Origin: Candidatus Roizmanbacteria bacterium RIFCSPHIGHO2_01_FULL_39_8
Lineage (GTDB): Bacteria > Patescibacteriota > Microgenomatia > UBA1406 > GWC2-37-13
Assembly: GCA_001789355.1 (NCBI GenBank)
Contig: MFZI01000040.1
Location: 2,671 to 23,283, forward strand
Direction: 5' to 3'
DNA length: 20,613 nucleotides
Each line of letters opens with the position of its first letter. The first letter of the stretch is position 1. The position numbers and the translations under genes are program-made. Shown piece by piece: positions 14,421 to 20,613 of the stretch. The notes under the pieces are model-generated. The model was not told the DNA's origin, did no database searches, and worked only from the letters and a program-made list of their open reading frames with translations.

Positions 14421-15911
14421 TTATTCAGCCAAATTATCAATCACCTCTACTGCTACCTCGGGATTGGTGATCAGAGATATTCCCATCTGAACTGCACCCT
14501 TTCGTATCAGTTTTCCATCGGTAAACTCTTTACTTTCTTTAAACTCATCCCTTTTAGGGATATTGATGATGAGATCAAAAACTCTTCTTCCCAGAAGATC
14601 ACTGATATTCGGGCTTTTCCCGATCTGCGAAATCTTGTAGACAAACGAAGTCATGACTCTATTTTTTTTCAAGAATTCGTCGGTCTGTTCAGTCGCATAG
14701 AGAATGAACTGAGATTTTTTGCTTAATTTTTTAATGTGGGGAAGCAAAAAATTCTTATCTTGCGGCTTGCCGATCGAAAGCAGGATGTGTTTTTTCGCAG
14801 TAGTCAAAATCGCTGCCTGTCCATATTTTTTTTTATCCCAGTCGCCGGTTTGTTGATTCAGTAGAGAGAAAAGAGAAACGCTTCGAATATCTTTTTCTCC
14901 AAAGACATATTGGAGCACTCGTTCATTTCCGATACCATAGCCAGCATGAGGATCGCTCAATTTATTCTTGATGATATCGAGATACCATTTGAAGTCATTA
15001 TAGGTCCCCCCTCTTTGTGTATGCAATTTGTACATCGTAGAAGTGATCAAGCGCTCATTTAATTTTTCATAATCATGTTCTCTTACTGCAGACCCCGTTC
15101 CTTCACCAGCGTAAGGGAAAATTAAGTCAGCTGAAAGAACCACTTGCGGGTCTCGATTATAAACTTTCATGTTGAAAAATTTAATTTCTTTTGGATACTT
15201 TGTAATAAAGACCGGCAACTCTTTACTTTTTCCGTTGAGCAAGGCAACAATTTTTGCCTCATGATCAGCCTTAAGATCATCACCGAATTTGACAGAATTA
15301 TATCCTTTTTTATTAAGCAATACGACAGCATCTTCGTAATTGATTCTTAAAAAATCTGTCTTTGTTGCTTCATGGAGTCTATCAATATTTCTTTTGTACT
15401 TTCTTTTTAGAATTTCACCATTGTTCTCCAATATTTTTCTTACCATTGCTTGAATAGTCTTTTGAATATGTTTTAGAAGTGCCTCAAACATTTTTTCTTC
15501 ATCGTAATTACTTCGTCTCATTCCAGCTAAAGTACAGTCAAACTCCTCTTCGGTAAGTCTGAACTGACGCAGGTGCCGCTCGTCCTCCTCTTCTTCATCT
15601 CTTCCCGAATGAATCACCGTAAAAGCTCCCGGTAAAGATTGTAGTGCCTGTTCTAAAGATAACTGTCCCGTCTGGGTAAAAAAAAGTGGGATATCCATAT
15701 GATTATTCACTTTAAAAAGCGTGTCTACATTTTCACAGGCGCCGGTGATCCCTACAATTTCCGGCACATCGACATAGGTTAAACCCATCCTTTTGTAATT
15801 CTCTCCTGCACCTAAATTCAGGTTTTCATTTATCCTGACTAAATGATTGAAATGCTCATTGAAATCGAGCTGCAACTTCCGACCCTCAATATTAAGATTT
15901 ATTTTTTTCAT
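14421..15911 (-). CDS. AsnRS/AspRS-core asparagine-synthetase-like enzyme fused to an MGS-like domain
   Basis: Residues about 40-350 of this 496-aa protein are a class IIb aminoacyl-tRNA synthetase core: GACENVDTLF (57-66), TQTGQLSLEQAL (79-90), motif 2 GRDEEEEDERHLRQF (103-117), LIFPYAGEGTGSAVRE (263-278) and motif 3 YGIGNERVLQYV (325-336). The N-terminal OB-fold anticodon-binding domain is absent, so it should not charge tRNA. This resembles archaeal asparagine synthetase AS-AR, which adenylates aspartate and adds ammonia. Residues about 374-496 are an MGS-like domain (ILLSIGK, YATEQT, FDLIINIPKR, TDGKLIRKGAV). It starts 1 nt after the amidohydrolase stop. Confidence 0.82.
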   Translation of the reverse strand: MKKINLNIEGRKLQLDFNEHFNHLVRINENLNLGAGENYKRMGLTYVDVPEIVGITGACENVDTLFKVNNHMDIPLFFTQTGQLSLEQALQSLPGAFTVIHSGRDEEEEDERHLRQFRLTEEEFDCTLAGMRRSNYDEEKMFEALLKHIQKTIQAMVRKILENNGEILKRKYKRNIDRLHEATKTDFLRINYEDAVVLLNKKGYNSVKFGDDLKADHEAKIVALLNGKSKELPVFITKYPKEIKFFNMKVYNRDPQVVLSADLIFPYAGEGTGSAVREHDYEKLNERLITSTMYKLHTQRGGTYNDFKWYLDIIKNKLSDPHAGYGIGNERVLQYVFGEKDIRSVSLFSLLNQQTGDWDKKKYGQAAILTTAKKHILLSIGKPQDKNFLLPHIKKLSKKSQFILYATEQTDEFLKKNRVMTSFVYKISQIGKSPNISDLLGRRVFDLIINIPKRDEFKESKEFTDGKLIRKGAVQMGISLITNPEVAVEVIDNLAE

Positions 15912-15912
15912 A

Positions 15913-16908
15913 TTAGATTCCTAAAACTTTTATCCCGTTCACCGTAGCTATATTTACTAACTGTTTGAAATTTGTATAACGTGATCCTACTGTTAATAGC
16001 CTTAATTCCGACCACATATCCCCATCGCAGAAAGGAACCATATAATCTGCGATATTATCTGTCCCAAGTGCAACGGGTATTCCTTCCGGGATCATTTCAT
16101 CGATTGGAGTAAGCGAATTGTGAAATGGCTGCAATACTTCGTTTCTTTTACTATCAATCCAAGCAGTAGGACAACTAATTACCATCATTCTGGTTTTCTT
16201 CATCTTTTGATATATTTTTTTTCTATATTGTATTGGATGGGCAGCAAGAGAAATACAATGTATAGCGACCACTTTTCCTTCCATACCATGCTCTTTTGTT
16301 TTGTCGCACAAGAGTTCTGTTTCCTTATCTTGAGCGATGTTGAATTGGTCAACATGAACGTGTACCATTTTTTTCTTTCTTTTTGCCGTGGAAAGAAGTA
16401 TATTTAAATGTTCTTTTCCTTTACCATAATCTCTTTCGTCACGTCTTGGGAGACCTCCAATAATATCTACATATTCTGAAGCTATATCAAACCACTTTCT
16501 CGCTTTGGGATGAATCACTCCTTTTAGAACTTGATTGATATACTTTATTTTTATATGTTTTTTGTACTTGCCGCGGGCTTTCAAAGCTCCTTTTATTGCC
16601 CTATCTTCACATACGGGATCTACATCAATAAATGATCCAACAGCTGTCACTCCTTGGGAAATCATTAGCTCTATGGCATGTGAAATCCTTCTATAATACT
16701 CATCAACACTCGCATTTTTTTTCACCTCATCTACGATATCCCATTTTTGTTCTAATGCATATTTTTGATATATTCCAAGTTTCTTTGGGGTTATTGTGAA
16801 AGCCCTATCTGCGTGTACGTGTGAATTCACCCATCCACCTTTTTTTTTGATCTCACTGATTAACAATTGCTTAAAGTTCCATTCTTGTATCTTATGTTTA
16901 CTTTGCAT
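15913..16908 (-). CDS. Minimal CodA-like metal-dependent amidohydrolase
   Basis: The 331-aa TIM-barrel amidohydrolase is closest in motifs to cytosine deaminase CodA. It has NSHVHADRAF (His30, His32), MVHVHVDQ (His185), VAIHCISLA (His217) and VALGTDNIADYMVPFCDGDMW (Asp284). In CodA the residue three after the third His is the catalytic Glu (HCDE); here it is Gln188, so ordinary cytosine deamination is doubtful. The protein starts almost at the first barrel strand and ends soon after the last, so the usual beta-sandwich domain is missing. Its start overlaps the argG stop by 11 nt, and the next start is 1 nt after its own stop. Its place before DHODH makes a dihydroorotase-like role worth considering. 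Confidence 0.75.
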   Translation of the reverse strand: MQSKHKIQEWNFKQLLISEIKKKGGWVNSHVHADRAFTITPKKLGIYQKYALEQKWDIVDEVKKNASVDEYYRRISHAIELMISQGVTAVGSFIDVDPVCEDRAIKGALKARGKYKKHIKIKYINQVLKGVIHPKARKWFDIASEYVDIIGGLPRRDERDYGKGKEHLNILLSTAKRKKKMVHVHVDQFNIAQDKETELLCDKTKEHGMEGKVVAIHCISLAAHPIQYRKKIYQKMKKTRMMVISCPTAWIDSKRNEVLQPFHNSLTPIDEMIPEGIPVALGTDNIADYMVPFCDGDMWSELRLLTVGSRYTNFKQLVNIATVNGIKVLGI

Positions 16909-18535
16909 GAATATGTCTGTGTTGTGATTTGTATAATTTTTCTACTAATTGCTCTGCCACATTCACATTTGTCACAAGAGTAGCATTATTTTTGATCGCA
17001 TATTCCCGTATGATCTGACCATCAGTTTTTTCATCTTTGGAATTTTTACTTTTAGTGGGGATATTAATAATCAGATCAAATCTATTCTGTCTTAGCATAT
17101 CTAGTAGATTCGGCTTCTCATTTGGCTTTGAGATCTTGTGTACCAATACTGCTTCTATTTTGTTGGTTTTCAAAAATTTGTGTGTCTTATACGTCGCATA
17201 GATCTTGTATTTTAACCAATCTAATTGCTTAATCTCTTTTAATAATTTCATTTTATTACTTCTTTTGCCAATTGAAATCAATGCTGTTTTTTCCGATCTC
17301 TGCGCCAGTCTCATCTGTAGTGTATATAACTCGATAAAACCAGGCGATGCGTTCTGATTGAAAGCGCTTGAAGCCATAAAAGTAGCAAGCTTTTCTTCAA
17401 AGATAGTGTTGGGAGTTTCAACCGCAACCGGTTCAACCCACCCTTTATAAAGTTTTAACCTGACTTTACCGGTAACTTTTTGATTCACTCGATCAATATA
17501 GGCATTCAAATCATCCATGAGAGGTTCGAGCCAAAGAGCGCCATAACAAAGATATGCCCATTTAGTATCGACAATTGACTTAAACTCATTCTCTGCTCGG
17601 GTCGAAACATATTTTTCTAAGTTCCGGTGAGCGGTAACAATAATTTCTGCAGCAGGAGCCTCGTATACGCCCCTCACCTTGAGTCCCACTACGCGGTCTT
17701 CTGTATGATGGGTAATTCCGACTCCATGTTTTGCTCCCACTTTATTCAAATAAAGGATGAGGTCTGCAAGCTTCATGTGTTTTTCACCAACACCTACTGG
17801 AAGGCCTTTTACGAATTCTAGTTCCATCAGCTCTGGCTTATTTGGTGCGGCTTCAGGCAGTTTACATACCAAAAGAATTTTATCAAGAGGAGGAATGAGC
17901 GCAGGATTTTCTATTTCTCCACCCTCTCCTGTCACCCCCCACATGTTGTCGTCATATGAGTATGGTTTCGCAGCAGTTTGACGAACAGGGATTGAATGTT
18001 TTTTTGCATAAGCTAATTCCTCATCCCTTCCCATAGACCATTCTCTAACCGGTGCAATTATCTTTATGTCAGGATTTAAGGCGAGTGCAGTCCCCTCTAT
18101 TCTTACTTGGTCATTTCCTTTTCCGGTGCATCCATGAGCAATACAATCTGCACCCTCCTGAGCCGCCACTTTGACCGCCCATTTAGCAAGGAGTGGACGC
18201 CCCAGTGGTGTAGAAAGATGATAGTTTCCTTGATATGATGCATTTGCCTTAATACCCTTAGCGATGTATTCTTCTGCAAATTCATCCTTGGCATCGATAA
18301 CATATGCTTTGACTGCTCCTAGCTTTAATGCTTTTTTTTTAATTTCATTTAGATCATCAGTTAGTTGACCGATATCTATCGTTAGCGCAATCACTTCAGC
18401 TTTATATTCATCTTGAATCCACTTGAGCATGACCGATGTATCGAGACCTCCTGAATAAAGGAGGACTACTTTTTTAACCTCACCTTTTCTTCCTTCATAA
18501 TCTGATACTTTGATGTATGTAGTATTTTTTCTCAT
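16898..18535 (-). CDS. argG: Argininosuccinate synthase-like enzyme fused to an MGS-like domain
   Basis: Residues 22-412 of this 545-aa protein cover argininosuccinate synthase: LLYSGGLDTS (25-34) for ATP, GNYHLSTPLGRPLL (103-116), HGCTGKGNDQVRIE (134-147), APVREWSMGRDEE (161-173), NMWGVTGEGGEIEN (197-210) and VGLKVRGVYEAPAA (283-296). The family ligates citrulline and aspartate with ATP. Several positions near the citrulline site depart from consensus. Residues about 417-545 add an MGS-like domain (ALISIGK, YATYKT, RFDLIINIP, TDGQIIREYA) homologous to the end of CarB and to the tail of the asparagine-synthetase-like protein. The ATG at 18535 is used; the in-frame ATG at 18586 would translate the upstream terminator's U-tract. 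It heads the long minus-strand run. Confidence 0.88.
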   Translation of the reverse strand: MRKNTTYIKVSDYEGRKGEVKKVVLLYSGGLDTSVMLKWIQDEYKAEVIALTIDIGQLTDDLNEIKKKALKLGAVKAYVIDAKDEFAEEYIAKGIKANASYQGNYHLSTPLGRPLLAKWAVKVAAQEGADCIAHGCTGKGNDQVRIEGTALALNPDIKIIAPVREWSMGRDEELAYAKKHSIPVRQTAAKPYSYDDNMWGVTGEGGEIENPALIPPLDKILLVCKLPEAAPNKPELMELEFVKGLPVGVGEKHMKLADLILYLNKVGAKHGVGITHHTEDRVVGLKVRGVYEAPAAEIIVTAHRNLEKYVSTRAENEFKSIVDTKWAYLCYGALWLEPLMDDLNAYIDRVNQKVTGKVRLKLYKGWVEPVAVETPNTIFEEKLATFMASSAFNQNASPGFIELYTLQMRLAQRSEKTALISIGKRSNKMKLLKEIKQLDWLKYKIYATYKTHKFLKTNKIEAVLVHKISKPNEKPNLLDMLRQNRFDLIINIPTKSKNSKDEKTDGQIIREYAIKNNATLVTNVNVAEQLVEKLYKSQHRHIHAK

Positions 18536-18571
18536 TTTTATTAATTTGAACTTAAACTCAAAAAAATAACA

Positions 18572-18599
18572 AAAAAAAAGAGCCAAAAGGCTCTTTTTT
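18572..18599 (-). terminator. Intrinsic terminator in the argG leader (attenuator candidate)
   Basis: Read on the minus strand, an A-rich arm ending in GAGCC, a 4-nt UUUU loop, GGCUC and a long U-run. The core is 5 bp of mixed GC extended by A-U pairs. It lies between the argG promoter (18642-18669) and the argG ATG, about 36 nt before the latter. No minus-strand gene lies just upstream that it could be terminating. Confidence 0.7.
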
Positions 18600-18600
18600 A

Positions 18601-18630
18601 TTAAAATTGAGTAAAGTTTTGCAATTTCAT
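18601..18630 (-). CDS. Possible 9-codon leader ORF upstream of argG
   Basis: ATG at 18630 gives MKLQNFTQF and stops (TAA) immediately before the terminator stem. It begins about 11 nt below the TATTCT -10. The arrangement of promoter, short ORF, terminator and gene matches that of the Maf-like gene. No arginine codon is present, and a chance ORF this short is quite possible. Confidence 0.3.
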   Translation of the reverse strand: MKLQNFTQF

Positions 18631-18641
18631 ACTAATTATGA

Positions 18642-18669
18642 AGAATAACATATATTAATATTTTGTCAA
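18642..18669 (-). promoter_or_regulatory. argG operon promoter
   Basis: On the minus strand a perfect TTGACA (18664-18669), a 16-nt spacer and TATTCT (18642-18647) with an extended TGT just upstream. A CATAAT at 18635-18640 is an alternative -10 but too far from this -35. Its -35 overlaps that of the Ham1-like promoter on the other strand. Confidence 0.6.
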
Positions 18670-18691
18670 GATGAAAAATATAAAGTACAAT
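18663..18691 (+). promoter_or_regulatory. Promoter of the Ham1-like gene (leaderless)
   Basis: TTGTCA (18663-18668), a 17-nt spacer and TACAAT (18686-18691), each hexamer with one mismatch. The -10 ends 6 nt before the ATG at 18698, which supports that start over an in-frame ATG at 18671 lying inside the promoter. Confidence 0.65.
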
Positions 18692-18697
18692 TATGAA

Positions 18698-19315
18698 ATG
18701 AAGCGTCTTCTCATTGCAACACATAATAAGGGAAAGTTAAATGAGATTAAAAAAGGATTAAAAGCCTTTGAAGAGAGAGGGTTAGCTGTTCTTTCACTCA
18801 ACGAATTAAATATAGCAGCGAAGCCTGAAGAGACAGGAAAAACATTTGAAGAGAACTCCCGACTGAAAGCAAAATTTTATGGCGACATGACGAAATTAGC
18901 TGCGATTGCCGACGACGGAGGTCTTATCATTCCCTATCTCAACAACGGGCCTGGAGTGAAATCACGACGCTGGCCAGGTTATGAGGCAACCGATGAGGAA
19001 TTGATACAATACACACTCCTCCACCTTAAAGGTGTAAGAGTTGCCGATAGGACGGCTTATCTACAGACATGCCTTTGCTTTTATAATCCTGTTGAAGAAA
19101 TTTTCTTGTGCGAAGAGGAAAAAATAAAAGGCAGAATTGCCGAAAAACCAATCGAACATTTTACTCCCGGATATCCATACAGAGCTTTGTTTATCGTAGA
19201 AAAATTTAATAAATATTATGATGAGCTTACATCTTTGGAACATAAACAAATTAACCACCGCTTGATAGCCTCGAAAAGGTTGGTTAAAAGAGTAAAGAAA
19301 TATTTGATAAAATAG
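18698..19315 (+). CDS. RdgB/Ham1-like non-canonical purine NTP pyrophosphatase (divergent)
   Basis: The 205-aa protein has the ITPase start LLIATHNKGKLNEIKKGL (3-20; consensus TxNxxKxxE), then ETGKTFEENSRLKAKFYGD and AIADDGGL (consensus ADDSGL), then GPGVKSRRWPGY and a late INHRLIA (consensus SHRxxA). The family hydrolyses ITP, dITP and XTP to monophosphates, protecting nucleic acids. Departures are Gly for Ser in ADDSGL and TPGYPYRALF where GYDPxF is usual, so specificity may differ. It is transcribed divergently from the argG operon through overlapping promoter elements, and is followed by a palindromic repeat and serS. Confidence 0.8.
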   Translation: MKRLLIATHNKGKLNEIKKGLKAFEERGLAVLSLNELNIAAKPEETGKTFEENSRLKAKFYGDMTKLAAIADDGGLIIPYLNNGPGVKSRRWPGYEATDEELIQYTLLHLKGVRVADRTAYLQTCLCFYNPVEEIFLCEEEKIKGRIAEKPIEHFTPGYPYRALFIVEKFNKYYDELTSLEHKQINHRLIASKRLVKRVKKYLIK

Positions 19316-19324
19316 CTTTAGTAG

Positions 19325-19391
19325 TGTCATCTTGAATTCATTTCAGGATCTGCTATCTAAAAACAGATGCTGAAACAAGTTCAGCATGACA
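19325..19391. repeat. Composite palindromic intergenic repeat, copy 2
   Basis: This 67-nt element, bounded by TGTCAT and ATGACA, has the same plan as 717-781. A left arm with TTGAATTCATTTCAGGATCTG and a right arm with CAGATGCTGAA...TTCAGCATGACA flank a short AT-rich centre. It fills the gap between the Ham1-like stop and the serS ATG, ending 13 nt before the latter. Confidence 0.78.
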
Positions 19392-19404
19392 ATTTTTTAT
19401 ACAT

Positions 19405-20613
19405 ATGCTATCTATCGATTTTATAAGAAAAAATAAGGAAAAAGTCATTCAAGCAGCGAAAAACAAAAATCGTGAAGTTAATATTGATAAGATTATCCAC
19501 CTTGATGATAAACGACTAGAGCTGATTCATCAAATTCAAAAACTTAGGGAAGAAAGAAATATATTGGCGAAACGTGGAAAGCCCCACTTCGCTGAAGCTT
19601 CGAGGGGTAAAGAAATCAAAGAAGAATTAAAGAAACTCGAAAACCTACTCACAAGTAATAATTCTCAGTTAACTAAATTACTGTCCTTTGTTCCAAATGT
19701 CCCGCTTCCCGAAGTTCCGGTTGGTAAAGATGCATCGGAGAATAAGGAGCTTAGGAAATGGGGAGAAATACGTAGAATAGATTTCCAACCAAAATCACAT
19801 ATCGATCTTGGCTTATCCTTAGGCTTGATCGATCTGGAACGCGGTGCAAAGATTTCAGGATTCAGAGGATATTTTCTCAAAAAAGAATTGGCTACTCTTC
19901 ACTTTGCCCTTCTTTTTTATGTATTCAATAAGCTCGCACAAAAAGGTTATACTCCTATTATCGCGCCAGCTGTCATTAAGGGATTTACCTTATTCGGATC
20001 AGGCCAATTTCCCTGGGGGGAACAAGACGTTTATAAGCTTAATGATGAAGACGCCTATCTTGCAGGAACAGCCGAACAACCGGTAACCGCCTATTATTCA
20101 GGAGAAATTTTGAATGAAAGGGAGTTGCCAAAGAAATTTGTCGCTTTTTCTCCCTGTTTTCGTAAAGAAGCGGGAGCTTACGGAAAGGATACAAAGGGTT
20201 TGTATCGGGTACATGAATTCTGGAAAGTAGAGCAGGTAATTATTGCGAAGAATGACATCGACGAAGCAAAAAAACTTCATGAAGAACTGCAAAAAAATTG
20301 TGAAGAAATATTGCAAGATCTTAGACTACCTTATCGGGTTCTCCTCATGTGCACGGGCGACATGGGAGAACCACAGATTAAAAAGTATGATACCGAAACC
20401 TGGATGCCCTCGCGTAATGCCTACGGTGAGACCATGTCCAATTCAATCATGGGAGATTTTCAGACCAGAAGACTGAATATCAAATACAAAACTAAAGAGG
20501 GGAAGACTCATTACGCATTCTCTCTTAATAATACCGCTCTTGCTTCGCCTCGAATATTGATTGCAATTCTGGAAAACTATCAGCAAAAAGACGGATCGGT
20601 GTTAGTTCCAAAA
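19405..20613 (+). CDS. serS: Seryl-tRNA synthetase (3' end outside window)
   Basis: The frame is open to the last base, with 403 codons present; the family is about 425 aa, so some 20 residues are missing. It attaches serine to tRNA-Ser. The N-terminal antiparallel coiled-coil arm covers about residues 1-105. The class II core has AGTAEQP (TxE loop), motif 2 FSPCFRKEAGAYGKDTKG followed by LYRVHEFWKVEQ, and motif 3 LNNTALASPRILIAILENYQ. The ATG at 19405 gives the normal MLSIDFIRKNKEKV start. Residues 60-68 (PHFAEASRG), at the tip between the two helices of the arm, are encoded by a repeat-like palindromic tract. Confidence 0.95.
   Translation, partial: MLSIDFIRKNKEKVIQAAKNKNREVNIDKIIHLDDKRLELIHQIQKLREERNILAKRGKPHFAEASRGKEIKEELKKLENLLTSNNSQLTKLLSFVPNVPLPEVPVGKDASENKELRKWGEIRRIDFQPKSHIDLGLSLGLIDLERGAKISGFRGYFLKKELATLHFALLFYVFNKLAQKGYTPIIAPAVIKGFTLFGSGQFPWGEQDVYKLNDEDAYLAGTAEQPVTAYYSGEILNERELPKKFVAFSPCFRKEAGAYGKDTKGLYRVHEFWKVEQVIIAKNDIDEAKKLHEELQKNCEEILQDLRLPYRVLLMCTGDMGEPQIKKYDTETWMPSRNAYGETMSNSIMGDFQTRRLNIKYKTKEGKTHYAFSLNNTALASPRILIAILENYQQKDGSVLVPK
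19582..19607 (+). repeat. Palindromic repeat-like tract in frame within serS
   Basis: CCCC (19582-19585) and GGGG (19604-19607) flank CTTCGCTGAAG and the perfect palindrome GAAGCTTC (19594-19601). It is richer in GC than its surroundings and encodes PHFAEASRG at the turn of the tRNA-binding arm. Confidence 0.5.

Noticed and set aside
14421..15911. Asparaginyl-tRNA synthetase
   Set aside because: There is no OB-fold anticodon-binding domain, and an unrelated MGS-like tail is present.
16898..17290. Fragment of carbamoyl-phosphate synthetase large subunit
   Set aside because: Only the MGS-like fold is present, continuous with the ArgG frame; no ATP-grasp domain exists nearby.
18536..18586. In-frame N-terminal extension of ArgG
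   Set aside because: It begins in the terminator U-run, is hydrophobic and has no counterpart in the family.
1..20613. TGA read as glycine or tryptophan, as in some CPR lineages
   Set aside because: Genes end at TGA at family-appropriate positions (714, 5372) and Trp is encoded by TGG.
1..20613. CRISPR array, prophage or transposon
   Set aside because: No regularly spaced direct repeats, transposase, integrase or phage genes are seen; the repeats are short palindromes or simple tracts.

Overview
The window looks like a compact, AT-rich bacterial chromosome segment from the Candidate Phyla Radiation (Patescibacteria), most likely a Microgenomates-like lineage. The placement is inferred from a class I (archaeal-type) lysyl-tRNA synthetase, IMP dehydrogenase without CBS domains, overlapping genes and palindromic filler repeats. 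TGA is used as a stop (argD-like gene, phosphoribosyltransferase), so the code is standard. No rRNA, tRNA, CRISPR array or insertion sequence was recognised.

Layout. 1-3470 (+): 3' part of an acetylornithine-type aminotransferase, a class II glutamine amidotransferase, a free tRNA-binding (EMAP/Trbp111) protein and class I LysRS. 3439-4675 (-): a DUF488 protein coupled to a long, divergent Maf-like protein. 4803-6148 (+): a purine-type phosphoribosyltransferase coupled to purine nucleoside phosphorylase. 6145-7137 (-): a CMP/dCMP/guanine-deaminase-fold protein. 7228-9907 (+): guaB-guaA. 18535-9911 (-): one long run of argininosuccinate synthase with an MGS-like domain, a minimal CodA-like amidohydrolase, an AsnRS-core/asparagine-synthetase-like enzyme with an MGS-like domain, a DHODH-OPRT fusion, an EamA-type half transporter, pyrE, a LOG-family protein and pyrF. 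18698-20613 (+): a RdgB/Ham1-like pyrophosphatase and serS, which runs off the right edge.

How they fit together. Most genes serve nucleotide synthesis, salvage or pool cleaning: PNP and the phosphoribosyltransferase for purine salvage, GuaB/GuaA for GMP, DHODH/OPRT/OMPDC for UMP, Maf-like and Ham1-like proteins for aberrant nucleotides. The most unusual part is the head of the minus-strand run. Two different ATP-using, aspartate-related enzymes (argininosuccinate synthase-like and asparagine-synthetase-like) each carry a C-terminal MGS-like domain, the fold that senses UMP/IMP/ornithine at the end of carbamoyl-phosphate synthetase. They flank an amidohydrolase and lie directly upstream of a DHODH-OPRT fusion. 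No carAB, pyrB or canonical pyrC is visible. This may be a nucleotide-controlled, non-canonical aspartate-to-pyrimidine module; the chemistry is inference.

Expression. Several first genes have a near-consensus -10 hexamer only 5-8 nt before the ATG, which predicts leaderless mRNAs. The Maf-like gene and argG instead have a short ORF and then an intrinsic-terminator hairpin between promoter and gene, an attenuator-like layout. Palindromic repeats fill two intergenic gaps, and repeat-like tracts appear in frame inside lysS and serS.
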